From positions 3,634 to 67,633 of the forward strand of contig DENS01000013.1 of NCBI GenBank assembly GCA_002359735.1: a stretch of DNA of 64,000 nucleotides. Reading direction: 5' to 3'. This stretch comes from Micavibrio sp. UBA2638 (GTDB lineage: Bacteria; Pseudomonadota; Alphaproteobacteria; Micavibrionales; Micavibrionaceae). Numbering within the stretch: the first letter of the stretch is position 1; every line of letters begins with the position of its first letter. Below, in pieces: positions 34,373-42,988 of the stretch. Position numbers and translations under genes: made by a program. The notes beneath the pieces were generated by a model that was given only the letters and a program-made list of their open reading frames with translations, was not told the origin of the DNA and did not search any database.

Positions 34373-35398
34373 ATGTCTATACGTGTACGCGAAGATTACA
34401 GAACACTGACAGGGCCGGAAAAAGCCGCGATCCTTATGCTGGCGCTCGGTGAAGATCATACCGCACGCATATTCGAGCATATGGATGATGAAGAGATACT
34501 GGAAGTATCGCAAACAATGGCAACACTTGGTAAGGTGGGCCCCAACGTTGTTGAACGACTTTTCGTTGATTTTGCCGAACAAATGACCTCCACTAATGCG
34601 CTGGTTGGTACGCAGGACAGTACAGAACGACTGTTAAACAAAGCCGGTCTGGACAAAAGCAAGATCGATCAGATCATGGAAGAAATCCGGGGGCCTGCTG
34701 GTCGAACCATGTGGGAAAAGCTGGGCAATGTAAACGAAGAGATCCTCGCAACCTTCCTGCAAAAAGAATATCCGCAAACAGTATCGGTTGTCTTGTCAAA
34801 AGTCGCAACTGACCACGCGGCGCGCGTATTGGCATTATTACCGGAAAACTTTGCCCTTGAAGTTATTCACCGTATGCTGCGTATGGAGGCCGTACAGAAG
34901 GATATTCTTGATGAGGTTGAGAAGACATTGCGCACAGAATTTATGACCAATCTGGCCAGAACCCAGCGCCGCGATTCGCACGAATTGATTGCCGAGATCT
35001 TTAATTCTATGGACCGCGCAGCAGAAGCCCGCTTTATGGATGAACTGGAAAAATCATCCCCCGAATCAGCCGAAAAAATTCGCTCGCTCATGTTTACATT
35101 CGAAGACCTCAGCAAACTGGATCCAGCCGCCATACAAACACTTATCCGCGCGGTGGACAAAGACAAATTGCCGACGGCCCTAAAGGGGGCCACAGAAACC
35201 CTGCGCGATCTATTCTTCTCAAACATGTCAGAACGCGCTGCCAAGATCATGAAAGAGGATATGGCCGCAATGGGGCCTGTACGTTTGAAAGACGTAGAGG
35301 AATCACAGCAATATGTGGTGAATGTCGCAAAAGATCTGGAAGCGCGCGGAGAAATTACAATTGCATCCGGTAGCGAAGAAGATGAGCTGATCTATTAA
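34373..35398 (+). CDS. fliG: Flagellar motor switch protein FliG
   Basis: The 341-residue protein is FliG, the C-ring torque-receiving subunit. The N-terminal FliF-binding domain begins LTGPEKAAILMLALGEDHTA. The middle armadillo part has EYPQTVSVVLSKVATDHAAR, equivalent to the EHPQ motif. The C-terminal MotA-facing helices include FEDLSKLDPAAIQTLIRAVD and MSERAAKIMKEDMAAMGPVR with the conserved charged residues. It is 21 bp after fliF. Confidence 0.97.
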   Translation: MSIRVREDYRTLTGPEKAAILMLALGEDHTARIFEHMDDEEILEVSQTMATLGKVGPNVVERLFVDFAEQMTSTNALVGTQDSTERLLNKAGLDKSKIDQIMEEIRGPAGRTMWEKLGNVNEEILATFLQKEYPQTVSVVLSKVATDHAARVLALLPENFALEVIHRMLRMEAVQKDILDEVEKTLRTEFMTNLARTQRRDSHELIAEIFNSMDRAAEARFMDELEKSSPESAEKIRSLMFTFEDLSKLDPAAIQTLIRAVDKDKLPTALKGATETLRDLFFSNMSERAAKIMKEDMAAMGPVRLKDVEESQQYVVNVAKDLEARGEITIASGSEEDELIY

Positions 35399-35440
35399 CG
35401 CTATCGGCACGTAAACAGCACTATTTTATACAGGATAATT

Positions 35441-36223
35441 GTGGGACACAAAGGCGAGAAATTCTTATTTAATCAAAATATCTTCGATGAACCAGAAATC
35501 GAAGAAGAAGAGATTGATATTCCTCCTGCCCCGACCTTCAGTGAAGAAGAATTAGAAACCGTACGTCAGACCACTCACGATAAAGCCTACGCCGCCGGTA
35601 AAAAAGACGGCGCCCAAGCAGAAAAAGCCAGCCGTGATGAACAGGTCGCGCAGTTACTTCAAAAAATATCGCACGATACGGGCCTGTTATTTGCAGCAGA
35701 AGAACACCGTGACAAAATTTTTGAGGAAGAGGCCGTTCGCCTGGCCCTGAATATATTTGAAAAGCTGTTCCCGCTATATAAGCAGGAAAAGGGATTTGAC
35801 GAGTTAAAAACAATTATTAGCCGCATTTTGCAAAAACAAGAAGGGCAAGCCCAAATATCTATCGAGGTACACCCCGATAATGCCGAGGGCATAAAACAAC
35901 ATATTGAATCTCTATCGCAATTTGGACACGATCCACAAAAATACGACATTGCCGGCAATGATAAACTCGGCAATGACGCGTTCTATATGCGCTGGAAGGA
36001 TGGCGGCGCCGTTCGCGATTTAGACCTGATCGCCAATGAAATAACGTCATTAATCAAGGATACACTTGCAGGAACGCTCACAAACAGTCATGATAGAGAA
36101 GGTAAAGCTGCAGAAATAGAAGCCGCACCGCAACAGAATTTCGAACCGGAACCAATCCCAGATGATCCAGAAAAAAACCAAGCGGATCAAAATGATACAA
36201 TAATGGAGACGCCAGATGAGTGA
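35441..36223 (+). CDS. fliH: Flagellar export ATPase regulator FliH
   Basis: The 260-residue protein starts at GTG. It has an acidic N-terminus (about 8-45), a coiled-coil stalk (about 45-100) and the conserved FliH C-terminal domain (about 95-210; EAVRLALNIFEKLFPLYKQE). FliH dimers hold the ATPase FliI at the export gate and the C ring. A Glu/Pro-rich C-terminal tail of about 45 residues is extra. Its 3' end overlaps fliN by eight bases, implying coupling. FliH sequences are weakly conserved, so synteny carries weight. Confidence 0.85.
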   Translation: MGHKGEKFLFNQNIFDEPEIEEEEIDIPPAPTFSEEELETVRQTTHDKAYAAGKKDGAQAEKASRDEQVAQLLQKISHDTGLLFAAEEHRDKIFEEEAVRLALNIFEKLFPLYKQEKGFDELKTIISRILQKQEGQAQISIEVHPDNAEGIKQHIESLSQFGHDPQKYDIAGNDKLGNDAFYMRWKDGGAVRDLDLIANEITSLIKDTLAGTLTNSHDREGKAAEIEAAPQQNFEPEPIPDDPEKNQADQNDTIMETPDE

Positions 36224-36635
36224 TGACAATTCAGATAATGAAGAAGCCATGGGGCAAGACGATATTGATTCGGTATTTGATGATGCAGGCAGCGACACTT
36301 CCTCCGGCGGGATGAATCTGGATGAAATTGACGATGACGCCTCTTTGCAGCGTTCCATGGATCAGGAATATGAAATTGGTGAGCCCATGGCCTCTGACGT
36401 CACCGCTATCTATGATATCCCGGTACAAATTTCCGCCGTATTGGGCCGCTCCACTATGCAGGTCAGTCAGCTTCTGAAACTAGGCCGGGGCGCGGTTGTT
36501 GAGTTGGACCGCAAAGTTGGTGAAGCCATTGACATCTATGTAAACAACCGCCTTGTTGCGCGCGGTGAGGTCGTCGTTGTTGAAGACAAACTTGGTGTAA
36601 CAATGACTGAAATTGTTAAGTCTGAACGCAATTAG
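36216..36635 (+). CDS. fliN: Flagellar motor switch protein FliN
   Basis: The 139-residue protein has an acidic disordered N-terminus (1-58) and a SpoA domain (about 64-138) with the hallmark IYDIPVQISAVLGRSTMQVS and LLKLGRGAVVELDRKVGEAI, then VNNRLVARGEVVVVEDKLGV. FliN forms the base of the C ring and docks FliH. It overlaps fliH by eight bases and precedes the MotA-like gene by 32 bp. Confidence 0.96.
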   Translation: MSDDNSDNEEAMGQDDIDSVFDDAGSDTSSGGMNLDEIDDDASLQRSMDQEYEIGEPMASDVTAIYDIPVQISAVLGRSTMQVSQLLKLGRGAVVELDRKVGEAIDIYVNNRLVARGEVVVVEDKLGVTMTEIVKSERN

Positions 36636-36667
36636 GGCACAGCAAACCGGAATAGAACAAGCAGCAA

Positions 36668-37534
36668 ATGAGCGATTCAGCCGCACAAAACATTGGATCA
36701 GATCAGCAGGCAGCCGCCTCGGTACCTGTACTCAAACTACACAGCACAAACCGCCGCATTGATTTAGCCACAATATTAGGTGCGATATTTGCCGTAGGGC
36801 TTATCATTGCTGCGATTGCAATGGGGCAAAGTGACGCTAATTTTTTTAATGTCCCTGCCCTCATGATCGTTTTATTTGGAACTATGGCGGCAACGGCGAT
36901 ATCCTACACAGGCGCTGAGCTAGCACGCGCCGGGCATGTCATAGCCAATACAATATTCAGGCCTGTCTATAACCCTTCTAAATTAGCTGAAAACCTGCTT
37001 GATATCGCGGTTGTAGCCCGCAAGCACGGTATTCTGGCAATCTCGCAATATGATAATGAACTAAAGAAAAATCCAGAACTGCGGCGCATTCTGCAAATGG
37101 TGATTGATGGTTACCAACCTGATGACATCGAAAAAATGTTAACACTGGAAATTGCCGCAATGATAGAGCGCCATAAACGTTCTGCCAGCATCACCCGGCG
37201 CGCTTCTGAAGTTGCGCCCGCAATGGGTTTGATTGGAACGCTGGTTGGCCTGGTGCAAATGCTGGCCGATCTGGAAAACCCTGAAACAATTGGCCCCGCA
37301 ATGGCCGTTGCCCTACTCACCACATTCTACGGTGCCATATTGGGCACTGTTATTATGGCCCCCCTATCAGTCAAGTTGGAAAAGAATTCCCACGATGATG
37401 CGTTAATCCGTACACTGATTGCCACCGCCGCGGTTTCAATCGCCAGACAAGAGAATCCGCGCCGCCTTGAAATGCTGCTTAACAGCGAATTATCACCAAC
37501 CGAACAAATTGATTATTTCAAAGACGCTGTATAA
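36668..37534 (+). CDS. motA: MotA-family stator protein
   Basis: The 288-residue membrane protein has the MotA/PomA layout: helices at about 33-53 and 60-82, a large cytoplasmic loop with the FliG-contacting charged region (about 90-175), and helices at about 180-203 and 210-232. The hallmark VAPAMGLIGTLVGLVQMLA with AVALLTTFYGAILGTVI is clear. It would pair with the MotB-like proteins at 5314-6829, which are 30 kb away. The first 30 residues are an extra cytoplasmic extension. It closes the fliF operon. Confidence 0.93.
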   Translation: MSDSAAQNIGSDQQAAASVPVLKLHSTNRRIDLATILGAIFAVGLIIAAIAMGQSDANFFNVPALMIVLFGTMAATAISYTGAELARAGHVIANTIFRPVYNPSKLAENLLDIAVVARKHGILAISQYDNELKKNPELRRILQMVIDGYQPDDIEKMLTLEIAAMIERHKRSASITRRASEVAPAMGLIGTLVGLVQMLADLENPETIGPAMAVALLTTFYGAILGTVIMAPLSVKLEKNSHDDALIRTLIATAAVSIARQENPRRLEMLLNSELSPTEQIDYFKDAV

Positions 37535-37584
37535 TCACTCTGCAGCGGCCCCCACCAGTTGGATGACACTTGATATATTATCGG

Positions 37585-37613
37585 GTGACATTTAACTCTA
37601 TAAACATTATTTT
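37585..37613 (+). promoter_or_regulatory. Possible flbD promoter
   Basis: GTGACA and TATTTT are separated by 17 bp, about 45 bp before the flbD ATG. Both hexamers are imperfect. No sigma-54 site is seen, so flbD may not depend on sigma-54. Confidence 0.3.
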
Positions 37614-37658
37614 ATATCATGAGGTTATTTTCAATATAACAAGATCAAGAGAAATACT

Positions 37659-39140
37659 ATGCGTTTAATGATAGTCGGACGGCTGGAAGGCCACATAAGC
37701 GAAGCAGGTAAGATCGCTATACAGCGCGGTGCGAAGGTTACCCATTGTGAAGATACAGATCAGGCCATCGGCGCCCTGCTGAATGGAAAAGGCGCCGATA
37801 TTGTCATGGTTGACGTAAAGCAAAAAATTAAAGAATTTGTAGAGCGCCTTGAAAGTGAGCGCATTCACATGCCCGTTGTTGCCTGCGGGGTTAACACAGA
37901 CGCCAGGGCCGCAGTAAAGGCCATACAAGACGGTGCCAAGGAATATGTTCCCCTGCCACCTGATGCCGATTTAATCGCCGCCGTATTAGAGGCCATTACC
38001 GAAGAATCCCGCGACATGATTGCCAGTGACCCGTCCATGCAGGCCGTGGTCAAGCTGGCTGATAAAATTGCCCCAAGTGAAGCTACCGTTTTAATCACAG
38101 GTGAATCAGGCACAGGTAAAGAGGTTATGTCGCTTTACATGCATAACAATTCCAAGCGCAAAGACGGCCCCTTTATTGCCGTAAACTGCGCAGCCATTCC
38201 CGAAAACCTTCTGGAGTCAGAATTATTCGGCCATGAAAAAGGAGCCTTTACTGGGGCCAATTCAAAACGGATCGGTAAATTTGAAGAGGCACATAAAGGC
38301 ACAATCTTGCTGGACGAGATCAGTGAGATGCACCCACAGCTTCAGGCGAAGTTACTCCGCGCCATTCAAGAGCGCGAAGTCACCCGGGTTGGATCAAACA
38401 CGCCCGTAAAGGTTGACGTTCGCATTCTTGCGACCTCAAACCGCAATTTAGAGGCCTCTGTCAAAAAAGGGGAATTCCGTGAAGACCTTTATTTCCGCCT
38501 CAATGTCGTTAACATCGCCCTTCCTCCGTTGCGCGAACGCCCTAATGACATTGTAAAACTGGCACAATTCTTTGCCGATAAATACGCCGACGCAAATGGC
38601 GTTCCTAAAAAGAAACTGGCAGCAGATACTATTACCAAGTTGCAATCTTATGGGTGGCGCGGAAATATCCGTGAACTGGAAAACACCATGCACCGCGCTA
38701 TTATCGTGTCTATGGAAGGCGAGCTGGAGCCCGATGCCGTCCATATACAGGAAAGTGTATTAAACGCAGCCTCCATCCCGGATAGCGCCCCCACCATGCG
38801 CGCACCAGACCCTTCTGGTGTTGGCAATGCCGGCAGGGCAGATGACGGTCCGGGGCAAGAACCAGCCACATCAGATCATACATCAACAGCAGATGCAGCG
38901 GCAAGTGCAGCACCATCACTGGCTCAACCTGTCAAAAACCCTGGCGGGGTGGAAAGCCTTATTGGGCGCACCATGGCCGATGTTGAGCGTGACATGATTT
39001 TAAACACCCTTGATCATTGCCTTGGCAACCGTACCCACGCCGCCAATATTTTGGGCATTTCTATCCGCACGCTTCGCAATAAACTTAATCAATACAAAGA
39101 CGAGGGGCTGGAGATTCCAGAAGCAAAATCAGGGGGCTAG
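37659..39140 (+). CDS. flbD: Sigma-54 flagellar activator FlbD
   Basis: The 493-residue protein has a receiver-like N-terminus (1-110), an AAA+ sigma-54 interaction domain (about 124-350) and a Fis-type helix-turn-helix (about 447-488; THAANILGISIRTLRNKLNQ). The central domain has Walker A GESGTGKE (148-155), the sigma-54 contact loop GAFTGA (195-200) and the second-region TILLDEISEM. The receiver lacks the acidic pair and the conserved Lys but keeps Asp52, so classic phosphorylation is doubtful. Its known partner, FliX, is encoded at 15976-16419, and sigma-54 promoters lie across the cluster. Confidence 0.95.
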   Translation: MRLMIVGRLEGHISEAGKIAIQRGAKVTHCEDTDQAIGALLNGKGADIVMVDVKQKIKEFVERLESERIHMPVVACGVNTDARAAVKAIQDGAKEYVPLPPDADLIAAVLEAITEESRDMIASDPSMQAVVKLADKIAPSEATVLITGESGTGKEVMSLYMHNNSKRKDGPFIAVNCAAIPENLLESELFGHEKGAFTGANSKRIGKFEEAHKGTILLDEISEMHPQLQAKLLRAIQEREVTRVGSNTPVKVDVRILATSNRNLEASVKKGEFREDLYFRLNVVNIALPPLRERPNDIVKLAQFFADKYADANGVPKKKLAADTITKLQSYGWRGNIRELENTMHRAIIVSMEGELEPDAVHIQESVLNAASIPDSAPTMRAPDPSGVGNAGRADDGPGQEPATSDHTSTADAAASAAPSLAQPVKNPGGVESLIGRTMADVERDMILNTLDHCLGNRTHAANILGISIRTLRNKLNQYKDEGLEIPEAKSGG

Positions 39141-39161
39141 CCTTTTCATATCGCCTAAAAT

Positions 39162-39190
39162 TTGTATTTACAGCCTATTTCCTGTACACT
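39162..39190 (+). promoter_or_regulatory. Sigma-70-like promoter before the 451-residue gene
   Basis: TTGTAT and TACACT are separated by 17 bp. The site begins 21 bp after the flbD stop and its -10 ends about 60 bp before the next ATG, suggesting separate expression of the unknown gene and perhaps flhA. Confidence 0.45.
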
Positions 39191-39250
39191 GAGATCAAGT
39201 AAAAAAATAATAAATATAAACTTGGTAATAGTGTAATATATGAGGGTGTA

Positions 39251-40606
39251 ATGTTGAGCGGAATTCTGCCCCAACAATCAGATTTTAATCTGTCACAAAT
39301 TTTTGGCATAAGCGGAATTGGTAATTTAGGAACAGGTTTGGGCCTTTTAAGACGCGCCCTGCATGGTGATTCTATCCAAGCCAGCGAAATTCCCGCAGAA
39401 TTACAAAATCACGTCTTGAAAATGGCCATGACCAATGTTGGTGTAAACCCAGCCGGGGATAATGCTATGCAGCTGTTCCTCAGTAATGAAAGTGTTATTG
39501 CTCAGGTTCGCGAGGCCATACAGGCCGATTTAAACACCAATATCGACACACCAGAAAATTCCATTCTGTTTCAGGCCGTCAATGACATGAACGGTCACGA
39601 ATTAAAGGCCTTATTAACGGCCAACCCGGAAGTTGCTTCGATGATTACCGGTACGCCGGATTTTCAAAACATGATGGCTGAGCGCATTTCGAACGTAACG
39701 CTGGCGGAAGTATTACAGGCCTCCGACATCCCGGCAGAGGGTATTGATGATGAGTTTCTCAGCAAAAATATGAACGATCTTACCGTCGAAGATCTAAAAA
39801 ATCTGGACCCGGCGGCCATGGATACCTTAATCCCTGCTCTACCCCAAGATGTCTTTAATGCTCAATTTATTACCCCTTTTAACACTAATGTGGATGAAGA
39901 ACATCAAGTCACAGCGCCGGCGCAAGACAGCTATGCCGCGCGTCAGGAAGCATACGAAACAGCCAAGAATAATTTAATCGAACACGGCCCTGGCGGCATT
40001 TCCGGATTATTTAATAGCGTAGCCAGCATGTTTGGTAAAGGTACGGACCTGGAAGCTGAATTTTATAATCGTATTGCCGGCTCGATTGACGAAAACGCCT
40101 TAAGCCAATTAAAGACAATGGCGCAAGATCAGACCAGCGCACAAATTCAAAATTTTGATCTGAACGATATGCAGCCAGACGCAATACGAGGCTTTTTTGA
40201 CGAGAATAAAGCCTTAATTGCGGCGCAGCTGACCAGTCAGGAAAACTGGCCCAAAATCGAAGAAGCCATCAATGCCGACCTGTTAATACGCAATCAACAG
40301 CGGATTATAGATGCGATGCTGCCTGAAATGACAGAGAATGGTCTATCCATGTTCCAGCAGGTTCTAGACGGACTGCCGCCACAAATCAAAGGGCTATTGA
40401 CCTCTTTTATTGATTTTGCAGCCGATCTGCTTGAAAAAATTGGAGTTGATATGGATGGATTTAGCTCCGAACCAGAGCGCACAGCAGACCAAGATGCCGC
40501 GCCTGTTCAAAATGACTCTCTTGCTGATTTAGCGCCCGAAGAAATAGAGGAAATTAACCGCACCTCCGTTGCAACGAGTAACGCGCCGCCTATACCGGGA
40601 CAATAA
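39251..40606 (+). CDS. Unknown 451-residue cysteine-free protein between flbD and flhA
   Basis: The protein is not recognised. It is acidic, mostly helical by pattern and has no cysteine, signal peptide or membrane segment. Repeated short units of helix, Asp/Asn and Pro recur, for example IQASEIPAELQN and LQASDIPAEG, or DLTVEDLKNLDP and DLNDMQPDAIRG, hinting at degenerate repeats of about 15-25 residues. The C-terminal 60 residues are disordered (Asp/Glu/Pro). GAGGGTG precedes the ATG, giving a strong ribosome site. The absence of cysteine is common in proteins secreted by the flagellar export system, so secretion is a possibility, not a conclusion. Confidence 0.85.
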   Translation: MLSGILPQQSDFNLSQIFGISGIGNLGTGLGLLRRALHGDSIQASEIPAELQNHVLKMAMTNVGVNPAGDNAMQLFLSNESVIAQVREAIQADLNTNIDTPENSILFQAVNDMNGHELKALLTANPEVASMITGTPDFQNMMAERISNVTLAEVLQASDIPAEGIDDEFLSKNMNDLTVEDLKNLDPAAMDTLIPALPQDVFNAQFITPFNTNVDEEHQVTAPAQDSYAARQEAYETAKNNLIEHGPGGISGLFNSVASMFGKGTDLEAEFYNRIAGSIDENALSQLKTMAQDQTSAQIQNFDLNDMQPDAIRGFFDENKALIAAQLTSQENWPKIEEAINADLLIRNQQRIIDAMLPEMTENGLSMFQQVLDGLPPQIKGLLTSFIDFAADLLEKIGVDMDGFSSEPERTADQDAAPVQNDSLADLAPEEIEEINRTSVATSNAPPIPGQ

Positions 40607-40689
40607 AGTTTTCTCCTGCTAAAATATATGTGGTCATATTGCAATGAGAACTGACCATTTACGCTTTTTTCTGCTATTGTTGTTGAGAC

Positions 40690-42864
40690 ATGTCAGATTC
40701 AAACTTACCAGCGTCGTCACAAAGCTCTGCGCCTGCTCCGGCAGGCGGCAAAAGTGCTGGCCAGCGGATGGGACAGGCAGGGGCCGCAATGCGCCCTTTC
40801 CTAAGGCCGGACATCTTGTTTGCCTTGGGTATCATTGCCATCTTAATGTTCATGCTGGTTCCCGTATCCCCAATTGTTCTGGATTTCGGGCTTTCAATCT
40901 CAATCAGCGCCTCTGTCATGGTTTTGATGCTGGTTTTATTCATTCAACGCCCGCTGGACCTATCTACATTTCCAACAATTTTATTGGTCGTGACGTCTTT
41001 ACGCCTTGGCTTAAATGTGGCCTCTACACGCCTTATCTTATCCGAAGGTCATAATGGAACGCAGGCCGCCGGTAATGTGATTGAGGCCTTCGGTAGTTTT
41101 GTTATTCAAGGCAATTACGTTGTTGGCGGCATTGTTTTTGCCATTTTGGTTATCGTAAATTTTGTTGTCATCACCAAAGGTTCTGGCCGTATTGCAGAGG
41201 TCGCCGCACGTTTTGCTCTGGACGCCATGCCCGGAAAACAAATGGCCATTGATGCGGATATGTCGGCCGGTTTAATTACAGAAGACGAGGCAAAAACAAG
41301 ACGTAAAGAACTGGAGCAGGAAAGCACGTTTTTCGGGGCCATGGACGGTGCGGCGAAATTCGTCCGCGGGGATGCTGTTGCCGGGCTTTTAATCACGTTC
41401 GTTAATGTAATTGGCGGTATTATCATTGGTATAACAACGCAAGGCATGACACTGGCCGACGCCGCCGCAACCTATACAACCCTGACCATTGGCGATGGTC
41501 TGGTCAGCCAGATCCCCGCGCTGATTGTTTCAATCTCGTCCGGTTTTCTGGTGTCAAAAGCCGGTGTTGAAGGCTCCGCCGATCGGGCGCTGCTTGATCA
41601 GTTCAGCAAATACCCGATCGCACTTGGCATGAGCGCAGGGCTTATGGTTACCTTAGGGCTTGTCCCCGGCATTCCATTTGCGCCATTCGCCACGTTGGGC
41701 GCGGTTATGGGCGGCTTGTCGTATTTTGCCTATCGAACACAACAAAACGAATTAGAAGCGGTTTCCGAGCTCGCGCCACAACAGGCAGGCGCCGTCCCAG
41801 GTCAACCGGGTGCCCCGGCTCCTGTTGCGGAAGAACCCATATCCAAAGCACTGGCCATTGACACCATTCGGCTTGAGCTGGGATATGGCCTATTGCCATT
41901 GGTGCAGGGTGAGGGAGGAAATAAACTGACCGATCAAATTAAGGGGCTGCGCCGTCAACTGGCTGAAGACATGGGATATGTTCTTCCGGCCGTCCGCATT
42001 CAGGATAACCTGCAATTACCTGCCCAGACCTATATCGTGCGCATCAAGGAAATTGAATCCGGGCGCGGTGATGTGCGACCGGGTATGCTGCTGTGTATGG
42101 ATCCCTCCGGTGCGGCCATTACCCTTCCGGGGGAAAACACAACAGAACCGACCTTTGGCCTACCGGCCATGTGGATTGATAATCAATATCGTGAAGAAGC
42201 GCATTTCAAAGGCTATACCGTTGTAGACGCACCGACCGTTATCACCACTCATATCACTGAAATTATTAAAGACAATATGCCAGATCTTGTTTCTTACGCT
42301 GAGACACAGAAATTGCTGGATGAACTGCCCAAGGAATATCAAAAACTGGTCGCCGACGTCATCCCCGGCCAGATCAATATTGGCGGCCTGCAAAGGGTTT
42401 TGCAGAATTTATTGGGTGAACGCATTTCCATTCGTGATCTCCCCACCATCCTCGAGGGGGTTGCCGAGGCAACAAATTACACCAAGAACACCGCCTTTAT
42501 TACCGAGCATGTGCGCACCCGCCTTGCCCGCCAGCTTTGCGATACCAACACCAATTCAAACGGGGTTGTACCTTTGTTAACACTATCACCGGAATGGGAG
42601 CAAGCCTTTGGCGAGTCCCTGTTAGGTGATGGGGAAGAAAAACAATTGGCAATGCCGCCGTCACAACTACAAGAGTTTATCGTTGCCGTACGTGAAGCCT
42701 ATGATGAAATATCAGCACAAGGCGAAACACCTGTTCTCCTGACCTCCCCTGCCATCCGCCCTTATGTGCGCAGCGTGATCGAACGCTTCCGCCCGCAAAC
42801 GGTGGTCCTGTCTCAAAACGAAATACACCCCAAGGCACGTATAAAAACCTTTGGTCAGGTATAA
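40690..42864 (+). CDS. flhA: Flagellar export gate protein FlhA
   Basis: The 724-residue protein has eight hydrophobic segments in the first 330 residues and a cytoplasmic domain (about 370-724) that forms the nonameric docking ring. Family blocks include LRLGLNVASTRLIL, the FHIPEP-equivalent loop FALDAMPGKQMAIDADMSAG, and TYIVRIKEIESGRGDVRPG. FlhA uses the proton motive force for export. The first 35 residues are a Ser/Ala/Gly-rich extension. flhF and flhG follow. Confidence 0.97.
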   Translation: MSDSNLPASSQSSAPAPAGGKSAGQRMGQAGAAMRPFLRPDILFALGIIAILMFMLVPVSPIVLDFGLSISISASVMVLMLVLFIQRPLDLSTFPTILLVVTSLRLGLNVASTRLILSEGHNGTQAAGNVIEAFGSFVIQGNYVVGGIVFAILVIVNFVVITKGSGRIAEVAARFALDAMPGKQMAIDADMSAGLITEDEAKTRRKELEQESTFFGAMDGAAKFVRGDAVAGLLITFVNVIGGIIIGITTQGMTLADAAATYTTLTIGDGLVSQIPALIVSISSGFLVSKAGVEGSADRALLDQFSKYPIALGMSAGLMVTLGLVPGIPFAPFATLGAVMGGLSYFAYRTQQNELEAVSELAPQQAGAVPGQPGAPAPVAEEPISKALAIDTIRLELGYGLLPLVQGEGGNKLTDQIKGLRRQLAEDMGYVLPAVRIQDNLQLPAQTYIVRIKEIESGRGDVRPGMLLCMDPSGAAITLPGENTTEPTFGLPAMWIDNQYREEAHFKGYTVVDAPTVITTHITEIIKDNMPDLVSYAETQKLLDELPKEYQKLVADVIPGQINIGGLQRVLQNLLGERISIRDLPTILEGVAEATNYTKNTAFITEHVRTRLARQLCDTNTNSNGVVPLLTLSPEWEQAFGESLLGDGEEKQLAMPPSQLQEFIVAVREAYDEISAQGETPVLLTSPAIRPYVRSVIERFRPQTVVLSQNEIHPKARIKTFGQV

Positions 42865-42884
42865 TAAACGATTTTATCCCCAAA

Positions 42885-42893
42885 TTATCCACA
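42885..42893 (+). promoter_or_regulatory. DnaA box upstream of flhF
   Basis: TTATCCACA, a perfect DnaA box, lies in the flhA-flhF gap within an imperfect inverted repeat (ATCCCC to GGGGAT, about 42877-42903). Confidence 0.45.
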
Positions 42894-42929
42894 TTAGGGG
42901 ATTCACATACGGTTTCTTTACGTTTATCA

Positions 42930-42949
42930 TCTAGAATAAGGATTCTAGA
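42930..42949 (+). repeat. Perfect 8-4-8 palindrome upstream of flhF
   Basis: TCTAGAAT (42930-42937), AAGG, ATTCTAGA (42942-42949) form a perfect inverted repeat about 40 bp before flhF. No T tract follows, so it looks more like an operator or mRNA hairpin than a terminator. Confidence 0.6.
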
Positions 42950-42988
42950 AAATATATACTTATAACAACAAAGTGATTCAGATTAGCC

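Noticed and set aside
37573..37592. TTGGATGACACTTGATA before flbD as a sigma-54 site
   Set aside because: GG present, but there is no GC at the required distance.
40640..40660. TGGTCATATTGCAATG as a sigma-54 promoter before flhA
   Set aside because: GG-to-GC spacing is three bases too short.
32563..42893. The two DnaA boxes as a replication origin
   Set aside because: Single isolated boxes 10 kb apart, with no AT-rich unwinding region or clustered boxes and no dnaA, dnaN or hemE nearby.
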